64,000 bases of DNA from positions 36,568 through 100,567 of the forward strand of contig JAEYWX010000013.1 of NCBI GenBank assembly GCA_023428755.1. The letters run 5' to 3'. Below are positions 24,825-33,172 of the stretch, in pieces. Below the pieces are notes generated by a model. That model searched no databases, had not been told where the DNA came from, and was given only the letters and a program-made list of their open reading frames with translations. A program made the translations under genes and the position numbers. Position 1 is the first letter of the stretch. Each line of letters opens with the position of its first letter. This DNA comes from Bacteroidota bacterium. Its GTDB lineage: Bacteria > Bacteroidota > Bacteroidia > Chitinophagales > Chitinophagaceae.

Positions 24825-27670
24825 TCGATATACTTTGCGGTTTGACTGGTTTTTGATTTCTGCATACCGGAAGGCAAACCTGTATATACAACTTCACCTC
24901 CACCATCGCCGGCTTCAGGGCCAAGATCTATTACCCAATCGGCACGTTTGATTACATCGGTATTGTGCTCGATCACAATTACAGAATGTCCTTTTTCGAT
25001 CAATGCATGAAAACTTTTCAGCAGTTTGTTGATATCGTGAAAATGCAATCCTGTTGTGGGCTCATCAAAGATGAATAAGATATTACCTTGTCCATTTCCT
25101 CTTCCAAGAAACGATGCAAGTTTTACACGTTGTGCTTCACCGCCACTCAAGGTGTCGCTGCTTTGACCAAGTTTGATATAGCCTAATCCTACATCGCTAA
25201 GCGGTGATAATTTCTTTACAAGATCTTTTTCCAAACGGAAAAAATCCAACGCTTCATCCACACTCATTTCCAGCACATCATAAATACTTTTGTCGTTGTA
25301 CTTTACTTCCAACACTTCTTCTTTGAAACGTTTACCGCCACATACTTCGCAGGTAAGATGCACATCGGCCAGGAATTGCATTTCAACGATCTGCTCACCT
25401 TCGCCTTTACAGGTATCACATCGTCCCCCATCCACGTTAAACGAAAAGTGCTTGGGCATAAAACCCCTGATTTTACTTAACGGTTGCTGAGCAAATACAT
25501 CCCGTATTTCATCATACGCTTTGATATAAGTAACGGGGTTACTACGGCTGCTTTTTCCTATCGGGTTTTGATCCACCATTTCAATTTGTGCAATGGAATC
25601 AATGTCGCCGGTGAGTTGTTTGTGCATACCGGCTTTATCACCGAATTCTCCCTTCAGTTTACTTAATGCAGGATAAAGAATATTTTTTACCAATGTTGTT
25701 TTTCCACTACCGCTTACACCGCTAACCACACACAACACATTCAATGGAAATTCAACTGTAATATTCTTAAGATTGTGTTGCCGAGCACCTTCTACTTTAA
25801 TGCTGCGGTTCCATTTACGGGGTTTACCAAAATCATCAATGGTTAATGCGCCACTTAAATATTTTCCTGTTAAACTCTTTTTATTACTGATAATGGAATC
25901 GTAATTCCCTTCAGCTATTACTTCGCCTCCTAAATGACTTGCCAGCGGCCCCATATCAATAATATAGTCTGCTTCACGCATCATCATTTCATCGTGCTCC
26001 ACCACTACAACTGTATTACCTAAATCACGCAACTCTTTCAGTACGCTGATCAGATTCGCTGTATCTCTCGGATGTAAACCAATGGATGGCTCATCAAGAA
26101 TATAAAGTGAATCCGTAAGGTTACTTCCTAAAGATCGGGTTAATTGTATCCGCTGACTTTCACCACCACTTAAACTATTGGCCAACCGGTTTAATGTAAG
26201 ATAGCCAAGCCCCACGTGCAACAGCGTTTGTACACGGTTATTGATCTCCAATAAAATTCGTTTGGCTACTTCCAGATCATACTTGCTCAACTTCAATTCA
26301 TCAAACCAAACTTTTAAATCACGAACCGGCATTTCACAAAGCTCTCCAATATGTTTACCCCCTACTTTTACATACAATGCTTCTTTCCGCAACCGGTAAC
26401 CTTCGCAATCGGTACAAAGCGTACGACCACGATAGCGACTCAGCAATACACGATACTGTACTTTATATAAATTCTGTTCAACTTCTTTAAAAAAATCATC
26501 GATACCTAATGCCGTTCCTACACCTTTCCACAATTGGTTGTATTGTTCTTTTGTAAGATCCATTACAGCCTTGTGAACAGGAAACCCGGTTTTTGCAGTT
26601 GCTTTAATAAATTGCTCTCTCCACCAACCCAGCTTCTCTCCTTTCCACGGAGCAACAGCACCTTCGTATACACTTAAGCTTTTATCTGGTATCACCAAGT
26701 CTTCATCAATTCCCAGTACCTGGCTGAAACCTTCACATACCGGACAGGCGCCGTATGGGTTATTGAACGAAAACAAATTAGGCACCGGCTCTTCAAACTT
26801 GATTCCATCCAACTCAAATTTGTTAGAAAAGTGAATGAGTTGTTTTCCATCAACTTCCAAATACACTTCTCCTTCTCCTTCATAAAATCCTGTACCTGCA
26901 CTATCGCCGATGCGATGTAATTCATCTTCATCAAATTCTTTTCGCATCAATCGGTCGATCAATACATAGATTGTATAGTCGGAATTGAATTCCTTTTTTA
27001 ATGCAGCATCGGTTTGCTCCAGCAGATCTTCAATATGCAGTAACTCTCCTTCGGCCTGCTTCTTTCCTTTCGGCTCCGGGCGTTTATACACACGGGTTAA
27101 TCCTTTTTGCAGTAGAATATTCAGCTCTTCACGAATACTGCGTTTGGCATGCATCGGAAATTTCACCAGCAATAACAATTTCGCCCCGTCTTTTTGTTCC
27201 TGCATGGCTTTGATCACATCAGCTACATCATCTTTTTTCACTTCCCTTCCGCTAACCGGTGAAATTGTTTTACCAGCTCTGGCAAAGAGCAAACGCAGGT
27301 AATCATATATCTCCGTCATACTACCCACGGTACTGCGTGGTGTACGGGTGATCACTTTTTGTTCGATAGCGATGGCGGGACACAATCCTTTGATGTAATC
27401 CACATCCGGCTTGTTCATGCGGTTGAGGAACTGACGGGCATAAGCACTTAAACTTTCGGCATAACGACGTTGCCCTTCTGCATACAGGGTATCGATGGTT
27501 AGTGACGATTTACCACTTCCGGAAACACCGGTTACCACAATGAATTTATTACGGGGAATGTGTACGGATACATCCTTGAGGTTATGTACCCGGGCACCTT
27601 TTATAAAAATATCGTCCTTTTTAATTGTTGCAGAAAGATCGAGCTGCTTCTTTTTTACCGCTGTAGCCAT
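24821..27670 (-). CDS. uvrA: Excinuclease ABC subunit A
   Basis: UvrA (949 aa) is the damage-recognition ATPase of nucleotide excision repair. Two ABC modules are seen: Walker A VVTGVSGSGKSSLTIDTLYAEG near residue 45 and VVSGVSGSGKTTLVKNIL near 630. Signature motifs are NSLSGGESQRIQL and DTLSGGEAQRVKL, and Walker B motifs are LYILDEPSIGLH and LFIFDEPTTGLH. Zinc-finger cysteines occur as CPVC ... CTDC in the first half and CDTC ... CEVC in the second. Length and domain order are normal. It is convergent and overlapping with the T9SS cargo gene. Confidence 0.97.
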   Translation of the reverse strand: MATAVKKKQLDLSATIKKDDIFIKGARVHNLKDVSVHIPRNKFIVVTGVSGSGKSSLTIDTLYAEGQRRYAESLSAYARQFLNRMNKPDVDYIKGLCPAIAIEQKVITRTPRSTVGSMTEIYDYLRLLFARAGKTISPVSGREVKKDDVADVIKAMQEQKDGAKLLLLVKFPMHAKRSIREELNILLQKGLTRVYKRPEPKGKKQAEGELLHIEDLLEQTDAALKKEFNSDYTIYVLIDRLMRKEFDEDELHRIGDSAGTGFYEGEGEVYLEVDGKQLIHFSNKFELDGIKFEEPVPNLFSFNNPYGACPVCEGFSQVLGIDEDLVIPDKSLSVYEGAVAPWKGEKLGWWREQFIKATAKTGFPVHKAVMDLTKEQYNQLWKGVGTALGIDDFFKEVEQNLYKVQYRVLLSRYRGRTLCTDCEGYRLRKEALYVKVGGKHIGELCEMPVRDLKVWFDELKLSKYDLEVAKRILLEINNRVQTLLHVGLGYLTLNRLANSLSGGESQRIQLTRSLGSNLTDSLYILDEPSIGLHPRDTANLISVLKELRDLGNTVVVVEHDEMMMREADYIIDMGPLASHLGGEVIAEGNYDSIISNKKSLTGKYLSGALTIDDFGKPRKWNRSIKVEGARQHNLKNITVEFPLNVLCVVSGVSGSGKTTLVKNILYPALSKLKGEFGDKAGMHKQLTGDIDSIAQIEMVDQNPIGKSSRSNPVTYIKAYDEIRDVFAQQPLSKIRGFMPKHFSFNVDGGRCDTCKGEGEQIVEMQFLADVHLTCEVCGGKRFKEEVLEVKYNDKSIYDVLEMSVDEALDFFRLEKDLVKKLSPLSDVGLGYIKLGQSSDTLSGGEAQRVKLASFLGRGNGQGNILFIFDEPTTGLHFHDINKLLKSFHALIEKGHSVIVIEHNTDVIKRADWVIDLGPEAGDGGGEVVYTGLPSGMQKSKTSQTAKYID

Positions 27671-28011
27671 AGAAAAACAAATTTAACTGATAATCAATTC
27701 AGTTAAGAATTGATGTGGGATGGAAACCGGCAGTGGGGTAATTTTTCCTAAACACTTCATGTAGAGGGACACCTGGCAACTGTACTACAGGCAGCGGAAA
27801 ATACTATTAGTAAACTAAGGGGTAATACGTTAAATAATCCTGAATGTTGGAAAGTTGAGATATTTCGTTTATTTTTATTCCGAAATTCAATATTCAAATC
27901 AGAAACCCAAATTTCTTCTGCCTATAGCTACAACTTCTACTCAATTATTTTTTTTCAGTATCGCTTATTTAGCTGAAACCCTTTTTTGAAAACCATCAAC
28001 CGTAGAAGTGT
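27671..28011. other. Divergent intergenic region uvrA / ECF sigma gene with an operator-like dyad
   Basis: This 341-base gap holds no gene I can support. A perfect dyad, ATCAATTC (27693-27700) and GAATTGAT (27707-27714) with a 6-base spacer, lies 22-44 bases upstream of the uvrA start. It could be an operator. TAAATTTG on the minus strand at 27685-27678 resembles a -7 box but is very close to the ATG. Confidence 0.4.
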
Positions 28012-28593
28012 ATGCATCTGTATCAACAATTTACCGATCAACAGCTCGTCCACCTGTTTAAGGATGGAAACGCTGAAGCAATGGAAACATTAGTGCTGCG
28101 TCATAAAGACAAGCTCTATACTTCAATTTTCCTGTTGGTGAAAGACAAATATCTTGCCGAAGATCTCTTCCAGGATATGTTCATCAAAGTAATTGACACC
28201 GTTCGGGGCAACCGCTATACGGAAGAAGGTAAGTTTCTTCCATGGGCAATGCGTATTGCACACAACTTATGTGTGGATCATTTCCGCAGGGTAAAACGTA
28301 CCCCCACTATTAAAACAAGTGATAACCACGATATTTTCGAAGTACTGAATTTCAGCACAGAAAATGCTGAGGAAAAGATGATGAAAAACCAGAGTTACGA
28401 CCGCATCCGCCGGATGCTTGATCTGTTACCTGAAGAACAACGAGAGGTGATCATTCTGCGCCACTATGCTGATCTGAGTTTTAAAGAAATTGCATCACTT
28501 ACCAACTGCAGCATCAATACTGCACTGGGCCGCATGCGTTACGGACTCATCAACATGCGTAAAATGATGACAGAAAAACAAATCGCTCTGTAA
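28012..28593 (+). CDS. RNA polymerase sigma-70 factor, ECF type
   Basis: The 193-residue sigma factor has region 2 (ETLVLRHKDKLYTSIFLLVKD ... EDLFQDMFIKVID, then FLPWAMRIAHNLCVDHFRR) and region 4 (LPEEQREVIILRHYADLSFKEIA followed by the helix-turn-helix). It should direct RNA polymerase to a small regulon. No anti-sigma gene is adjacent, unlike the second sigma gene at 43923. It is monocistronic, bounded downstream by a strong terminator. Confidence 0.94.
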   Translation: MHLYQQFTDQQLVHLFKDGNAEAMETLVLRHKDKLYTSIFLLVKDKYLAEDLFQDMFIKVIDTVRGNRYTEEGKFLPWAMRIAHNLCVDHFRRVKRTPTIKTSDNHDIFEVLNFSTENAEEKMMKNQSYDRIRRMLDLLPEEQREVIILRHYADLSFKEIASLTNCSINTALGRMRYGLINMRKMMTEKQIAL

Positions 28594-28628
28594 AAATCAT
28601 TCCTACACGAGAACCTGACAAAACCAAC

Positions 28629-28661
28629 AATCCCTCCGCAAAACGGAGGGATTCTTTTTTT
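28629..28661 (+). terminator. Terminator after the ECF sigma gene
   Basis: AATCCCTCCG (28629-28638) pairs with CGGAGGGATT (28644-28653) around CAAAA, followed by C and a run of seven T. Confidence 0.93.
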
Positions 28662-28686
28662 CAAGTCATCTCTAGTATATCGAAAA

Positions 28687-30642
28687 CTAGTTTTCTTTTT
28701 TTGCAAATGCTTCCAGCCCACACTCCAGCCACAACTTAAAATCGGCAGCACTTGGTGTATATCCTTTTGTTTTTGTAAGTGCCGTTTCATCCAAACCAAG
28801 AATAGCATATTGTGGCTGAGCCACTGCATTGAAGTTTTCGCTTTGGAACGTTGCCCATTTATCGCCCACTGTAATGATCTCTTTCTTTACACCGTTCTTC
28901 GTGGTGAATGTTTGCTGCTGTGCCGCTGGTAATACTTTGCGTTCATCTACATACAGCGATACCACTACAAACTTATTTTTCATAAGCGCAAGTACGTCGG
29001 GATCGGTCCACACATTTTCTTCCATACGACGGCAGTTTACACAAGCCCACCCCGTGAAATCGATAAGCAACGGTTTGTTTTGTTGCCTTGCAAGGGTTAA
29101 TGCCTCTTCATAATCACGTAACGGCTCCAATGAGTTTTCACAATTCACCGGATGACTGTACACACTGTAACAAAGCGGTGGCGGAAATCCGCTGATGAGT
29201 GTAAGATTTGCAGCCTTGGTATTTGTTACACCGGGAATCAAATAGATGGTAGCTGCAGCGAACAAGACAATAAATGTCCAACGTACGCCACCAATTTTCA
29301 CCTTCTTATCATCATGCGGAAACTTGATAATGCCCAACAGGTACAATACGATCAGCAATCCGATCAACACCCAGATACCTATAAACACTTCTCTTGGCAA
29401 TAAATGCCATTGTTTTACCAAATCAGCATTGCTGAGGAATTTCACTGCCATTGCTAACTCTAAAAATCCCAACACCACTTTTACAGTATTGAGCCATCCC
29501 CCACTTTTGGGTAGTGATTGTAACCAGTTCGGGAACATGGCAAACAAAGCAAAAGGTAGAGCCAATCCCAATCCAAAACCTCCCATTCCAAAACTCAACT
29601 GCATGGCACCACCATCTTTTGTTAATGCACCTGCAAGTAAGGAGCCGAGTATGGGACCTGTACACGAAAATGAAACGATGGCCAATGTTAATGCCATGAA
29701 GAAAATACCCAGCGAACTACCCACACTTGCTTTTGAATCGGCTTTGTTGGCAAAATTACCCGGCAGTGCTATTTCAAAATATCCAAAGAACGAAATGGCA
29801 AACACGACAAATACAACAAAGAAGATGATGTTCAGCCAAACATTGGTTGAAATATTATTCAATATTTCCGGATCGGTTTGATCAAGCAAATGAAACGGAA
29901 GACTCAATAAAATATAGATCAGGAAAATAAAAAAGCCATACAACGATGCGTTGCGGATTCCTTTGCCCCTGCTGCCGCTGCGTTTGGTAAAGAACGATAC
30001 AGTTAATGGAATTAATGGAAACACACAAGGCGTGAGCAATGCTATGAATCCGCCGATTAAACCAAGCAGAAAAATCCCCCAGAGACTTTTTCCTTCTGTC
30101 CCTTCATCGCCACAATTGTTTAATGGATTCTCAATATCAATACTATTTATTTTAATGCGGGCAGTTTGCGATATACCGCCTTCCATCGCCACATCAAACG
30201 AAAATTCCTGAGCAGGCAAAAACTCTTCGGGGCCGCCGGTACTGTACACAAGCGTGCCTTTTAGTTGAGCCGGCACTACTCCATTAATGGTTATCTTTTG
30301 CGAAAGAATCACTTCCTCTTTGGCAATAAGCACATACTTATTTTCAAACAACGGATCGGCATACGAACTACTGCCGAGCTTTATTTGCATAAAGCTGTTT
30401 TTTGCAATTGAGCTGTCGGTAAACTGAACTGCAATTGAATCGAGACCTTCGGCATTTTTTGTGAACAGGTACAGGAATTTCCCTGGAGTTACTTTGCCTT
30501 TGAAAACAAGTTCATATTCACTGTCACCCAGTTTTTTACTGCTTACTTCCCAACGAACAACAGCCGAATCCTGGGCCACTGTTTGTTGCAGCATGAACAA
30601 TGAGAGAAAAGAAAAAAGAAAAGAACGTATAATTAATTTCAT
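28687..30642 (-). CDS. Thiol:disulfide interchange protein DsbD-type
   Basis: This 651-residue protein has a signal peptide, an N-terminal DsbD-alpha-like domain (about 25-165), a CcdA-type membrane domain of eight helices and a C-terminal thioredoxin domain with CxxC in GWACVNCRRME. The membrane cysteines are in LTPCVFPLIPL and SFSCTGPILG. It should carry electrons from cytoplasmic thioredoxin to the periplasm. The alpha domain lacks the usual cysteine pair: the equivalent position reads YSTGGPEEFLPA. The next gene upstream (30791-31261) encodes a free alpha domain that does have the pair, so the two probably work together, although a terminator lies between them. Confidence 0.92.
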   Translation of the reverse strand: MKLIIRSFLFSFLSLFMLQQTVAQDSAVVRWEVSSKKLGDSEYELVFKGKVTPGKFLYLFTKNAEGLDSIAVQFTDSSIAKNSFMQIKLGSSSYADPLFENKYVLIAKEEVILSQKITINGVVPAQLKGTLVYSTGGPEEFLPAQEFSFDVAMEGGISQTARIKINSIDIENPLNNCGDEGTEGKSLWGIFLLGLIGGFIALLTPCVFPLIPLTVSFFTKRSGSRGKGIRNASLYGFFIFLIYILLSLPFHLLDQTDPEILNNISTNVWLNIIFFVVFVVFAISFFGYFEIALPGNFANKADSKASVGSSLGIFFMALTLAIVSFSCTGPILGSLLAGALTKDGGAMQLSFGMGGFGLGLALPFALFAMFPNWLQSLPKSGGWLNTVKVVLGFLELAMAVKFLSNADLVKQWHLLPREVFIGIWVLIGLLIVLYLLGIIKFPHDDKKVKIGGVRWTFIVLFAAATIYLIPGVTNTKAANLTLISGFPPPLCYSVYSHPVNCENSLEPLRDYEEALTLARQQNKPLLIDFTGWACVNCRRMEENVWTDPDVLALMKNKFVVVSLYVDERKVLPAAQQQTFTTKNGVKKEIITVGDKWATFQSENFNAVAQPQYAILGLDETALTKTKGYTPSAADFKLWLECGLEAFAKKEN

Positions 30643-30754
30643 GTGTTGTTGTTTTTTCCGTTGTACAACGCAGCAAATAAACTGTTGTACTTTTTTTCAT
30701 GAAATAGCTTGATTAAAGAGCAAGCCTGATGATCGTTGTATGATAAACGGCGTT

Positions 30755-30782
30755 AAAAATCCCGCCTTTTACAAGGCGGGAT
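30755..30782 (-). terminator. Terminator after the free DsbD-alpha gene
   Basis: On the minus strand ATCCCGCCTT (30782-30773) pairs with AAGGCGGGAT (30768-30759) over a 4-base loop and is followed by TTTTT. It lies 9 bases after that gene's stop. Confidence 0.9.
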
Positions 30783-30790
30783 CAACTTTT

Positions 30791-31261
30791 TTATCCTTCT
30801 AACTTAACACTGAATTTTGCCTTATCGGGAGGTAAGCACTGCTTATCATCACACACCATAAATTCAACATCACCGGACAGCGATGTTTTTACAGCCGACT
30901 TTACTGTTACAATTTGTACAAATTCTACTTTATTGGAATAGAAGCGTGAACGTGATTGTGTAGCCTTATCGAATGCATCGGTAACCTTACCCACTTCTTT
31001 TGGCTTACCGCTTACTACCAGCAAGGGGTTTTTTGCAAAGTTGATGGTGGTAGGCAATGCAATTGCATCAGCACTTTGTGTTTGGCTGTACAAATGCCAG
31101 CCGGGTTGTATGTTGGCGATCATTCGCACTTCATACTTTTTATCACCTATTTTTTTTACAGCATAATCCCATTTCACCTTTGTGCCGCTTTGAGCAAAAG
31201 CCGCCACCGACACAAATAATAAAATAATTGCAGTGAAGAATTTTTCCATGGATCTGTTCAT
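30791..31261 (-). CDS. Free-standing DsbD alpha-domain protein
   Basis: The 156-residue protein has a signal peptide (MEKFFTAIILLFVSVAAFAQ) and a single DsbD N-terminal alpha domain (VKWDYAVKKIGDKKYEVR ... IQPGWHLYSQTQ). It carries the cysteine pair in VCDDKQCLPPDKAKF, the site that in DsbD takes electrons from the membrane domain and passes them to periplasmic partners. It has no membrane or thioredoxin part. The start is placed at the ATG at 31261; the four-codon extension would begin with TTG. Its neighbour at 28687 is a DsbD whose own alpha domain lost these cysteines, which suggests complementation. Confidence 0.87.
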   Translation of the reverse strand: MNRSMEKFFTAIILLFVSVAAFAQSGTKVKWDYAVKKIGDKKYEVRMIANIQPGWHLYSQTQSADAIALPTTINFAKNPLLVVSGKPKEVGKVTDAFDKATQSRSRFYSNKVEFVQIVTVKSAVKTSLSGDVEFMVCDDKQCLPPDKAKFSVKLEG

Positions 31262-31363
31262 TTTCTGATTCAATTACAAAGATGCTTCCAAATCGTTTAC
31301 AGAAATGTCAGCTAAGTCACAAAAGAGAATTTTATCAAATCATTTACGTTTGAAAAATCCGGA

Positions 31364-32038
31364 TCAGATTGCAACAGCAGCATTGATTAACAAAGCGTTG
31401 AGAATTTTTCGTCCATCGGTATTTCCCAATATCGAACTGGTGGCCCGTTCAGGATGTGGCATCATACCAAATACATTTCCTTCTTTGTTTACAATACCGG
31501 CAATATTACGGATGGCGCCATTTGGATTGGCTTCGGCTGTAATCAGTCCATTTTCATCGCAATAACGATAGATCACCTGGCCATTGGCTTCCAGCGCATC
31601 CAGCGTTTTTTCATCGGCAAAATAGCGTCCTTCGCCGTGTGCAATTGGAATTTTAAGTGCTGTGCCGCCTACCCCATCGAGGTACACATTCTTACAAATA
31701 AATTTTTGATTGGCGTTGCGCAGCAGAGCTCCCGGAAGCAAATGGCTTTCGCACAAAATTTGAAAACCGTTACAAACACCCAGCACTTTACCGCCCTTAT
31801 TGGCAAAGGCAATCACACTTTCCATCATTGGGCTAAAGCGGGCAATGGCACCGCAACGCAGGTAATCGCCATAGGAGAACCCGCCGGGCAATACAATACA
31901 ATCATCGGTTGAAAACATGCTCAGGTCTTTGTCTTTATGCCAAAGCATCACCACTTCCTGGTTCATATCATTTTGCAGGGAGTCCTGCATGTCTCTGTCG
32001 CAATTACTGCCGGGGAAAACTACAATACCAAATTTCAT
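31364..32038 (-). CDS. purQ: Phosphoribosylformylglycinamidine synthase, glutaminase subunit
   Basis: PurQ (224 aa) is the class I glutamine amidotransferase subunit that supplies ammonia to PurL in purine synthesis. It begins KFGIVVFPGSNCDRDM, with the nucleophile cysteine in GVCNGFQIL and the His-Glu pair in MMPHPERA. The inter-domain block IAHGEGRYF is also present. I start at the ATG at 32038; the open frame extends upstream to 32395 but that part overlaps the next gene and is not PurQ-like. PurS and PurL are not in the window. A -7 box lies just upstream. Confidence 0.96.
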   Translation of the reverse strand: MKFGIVVFPGSNCDRDMQDSLQNDMNQEVVMLWHKDKDLSMFSTDDCIVLPGGFSYGDYLRCGAIARFSPMMESVIAFANKGGKVLGVCNGFQILCESHLLPGALLRNANQKFICKNVYLDGVGGTALKIPIAHGEGRYFADEKTLDALEANGQVIYRYCDENGLITAEANPNGAIRNIAGIVNKEGNVFGMMPHPERATSSILGNTDGRKILNALLINAAVAI

Positions 32039-32054
32039 AATAATGGAGAAAGCG

Positions 32055-32062
32055 CAAAGGTA
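32055..32062 (-). promoter_or_regulatory. Candidate -7 box for purQ
   Basis: On the minus strand TACCTTTG (TAnnTTTG) ends 16 bases before the purQ ATG. No clear -33 element is seen. It places the promoter inside the gap to the upstream membrane protein gene. Confidence 0.45.
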
Positions 32063-32076
32063 AGGATTGAGCCCGA

Positions 32077-33066
32077 TTAGCTGTTCAGGATCGCATAATT
32101 TGCTACGATCCAAATGAGGCTGAGCCAGAAAATAAGTTCCGGGAACCGTTTCTTTTTGGGATAAAAGTAAAAAGCAGCCTGGAAAAGACTGATGGGCACC
32201 ACGGCCAATATCCAATGTGTAAGCCCCTGAAAGCTGTTGATGAAGGGAATAAACAGGGCAATAATGAGATAGAAGATCATAAAATTCCAGCTCTTTCGTA
32301 TTTGCACGAGCAGGCGTGACGAATACCGGGAACTCATGAGTAACCCTATTACCAATGGAAAAACCACCAGGCTGAACGTAACCCAAAATTGCCAATCGAA
32401 CAGTACATCGGGCAAACGAAGATATTGAGCCGGAATTACCGCTTCAACCATATGCCAGCGATCCCACACAAAAAGATAAACCAGTAAAAAATAAAACGGT
32501 GTAAGGATGCCGAGGATAGCCACCACCCATTCAGTAAGATAGAACGGACGGAAAAGTAGGAGCGCCACGATCAACAGCAACAACAAATACGCCGATGGAA
32601 AATAAAAGAACGAACAAATACCAAAACCGAAACCAATATTGAACAGCACTGTTTTGGGTTTGGGATGATTGTACAACCCTACCATCCGCGGCCATGCCCA
32701 TACCAAAATAGTATTGATGATAAGCGCAGGCGATAATACATTCCACTCCGGTACCACGCTGGTTACCACCAGGTACGACAACGCCAGTAAATAATTGGGC
32801 GATGAAAATAATTTCTGATCATTCACCAATCCATTAAACGTTATTGCCTGTGTAAACAATAACAAAAACGAAATAATGGGATAGATGATCGGCAACGCTG
32901 CTCCGGATGTTTGCAACGCCTTCAGCAATTCAATATAAAGAAACCCATCGGTTACATTGGCTTGGGGAATAACGGGCGTAATAAAGTAAGGCAACTTAAT
33001 GAGCAGCCCGATAAAAAAAAGAATGACGACGTTCAGTGGATTATTACCTGAAAAAAAACGAATCAC
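32077..33066 (-). CDS. Multi-spanning membrane protein (DUF6427-like)
   Basis: This protein of about 329 residues has roughly ten hydrophobic helices (NPLNVVILFFIGLLIKLPYF, PIISFLLLFTQAITF, FYFPSAYLLLLLIVALLLF and others). Its start IRFFSGNNPLNVVILF resembles DUF6427, a Bacteroidota inner-membrane family of unknown function. No ATG occurs in frame before the first 130 residues. The start must therefore be GTG at 33066, which I prefer because it begins just before the conserved IRFFSGNNP, or TTG at 33090. It lies upstream of purQ on the same strand. Confidence 0.75.
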   Translation of the reverse strand: MIRFFSGNNPLNVVILFFIGLLIKLPYFITPVIPQANVTDGFLYIELLKALQTSGAALPIIYPIISFLLLFTQAITFNGLVNDQKLFSSPNYLLALSYLVVTSVVPEWNVLSPALIINTILVWAWPRMVGLYNHPKPKTVLFNIGFGFGICSFFYFPSAYLLLLLIVALLLFRPFYLTEWVVAILGILTPFYFLLVYLFVWDRWHMVEAVIPAQYLRLPDVLFDWQFWVTFSLVVFPLVIGLLMSSRYSSRLLVQIRKSWNFMIFYLIIALFIPFINSFQGLTHWILAVVPISLFQAAFYFYPKKKRFPELIFWLSLIWIVANYAILNS

Positions 33067-33120
33067 GGTGATAATTAAATTCAGCCACAAACATTCCGAA
33101 AGAAATTCATTCCACCAAAT

Positions 33121-33145
33121 AAAAAACCGGAAGCAATGCTTCCGG
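33121..33145 (-). terminator. Terminator of the 33173-34717 gene
   Basis: CCGGAAGC (33127-33134) and GCTTCCGG (33138-33145) form an 8-bp stem with loop AAT. On the minus strand it is followed by six T. It lies 28 bases past the stop. Confidence 0.88.
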
Positions 33146-33172
33146 CTGTATTGGTTTCATTTTATTACAGGC

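Noticed and set aside
29246..29881. Plus-strand open frame of 211 codons opposite the DsbD gene
   Set aside because: It is antisense to a clear DsbD membrane domain, with low-complexity content and no family features.
32039..32395. N-terminal extension of purQ by about 119 residues
   Set aside because: It overlaps the membrane protein gene on the same strand in another frame; PurQ proteins begin KFGIVVFPGSN.
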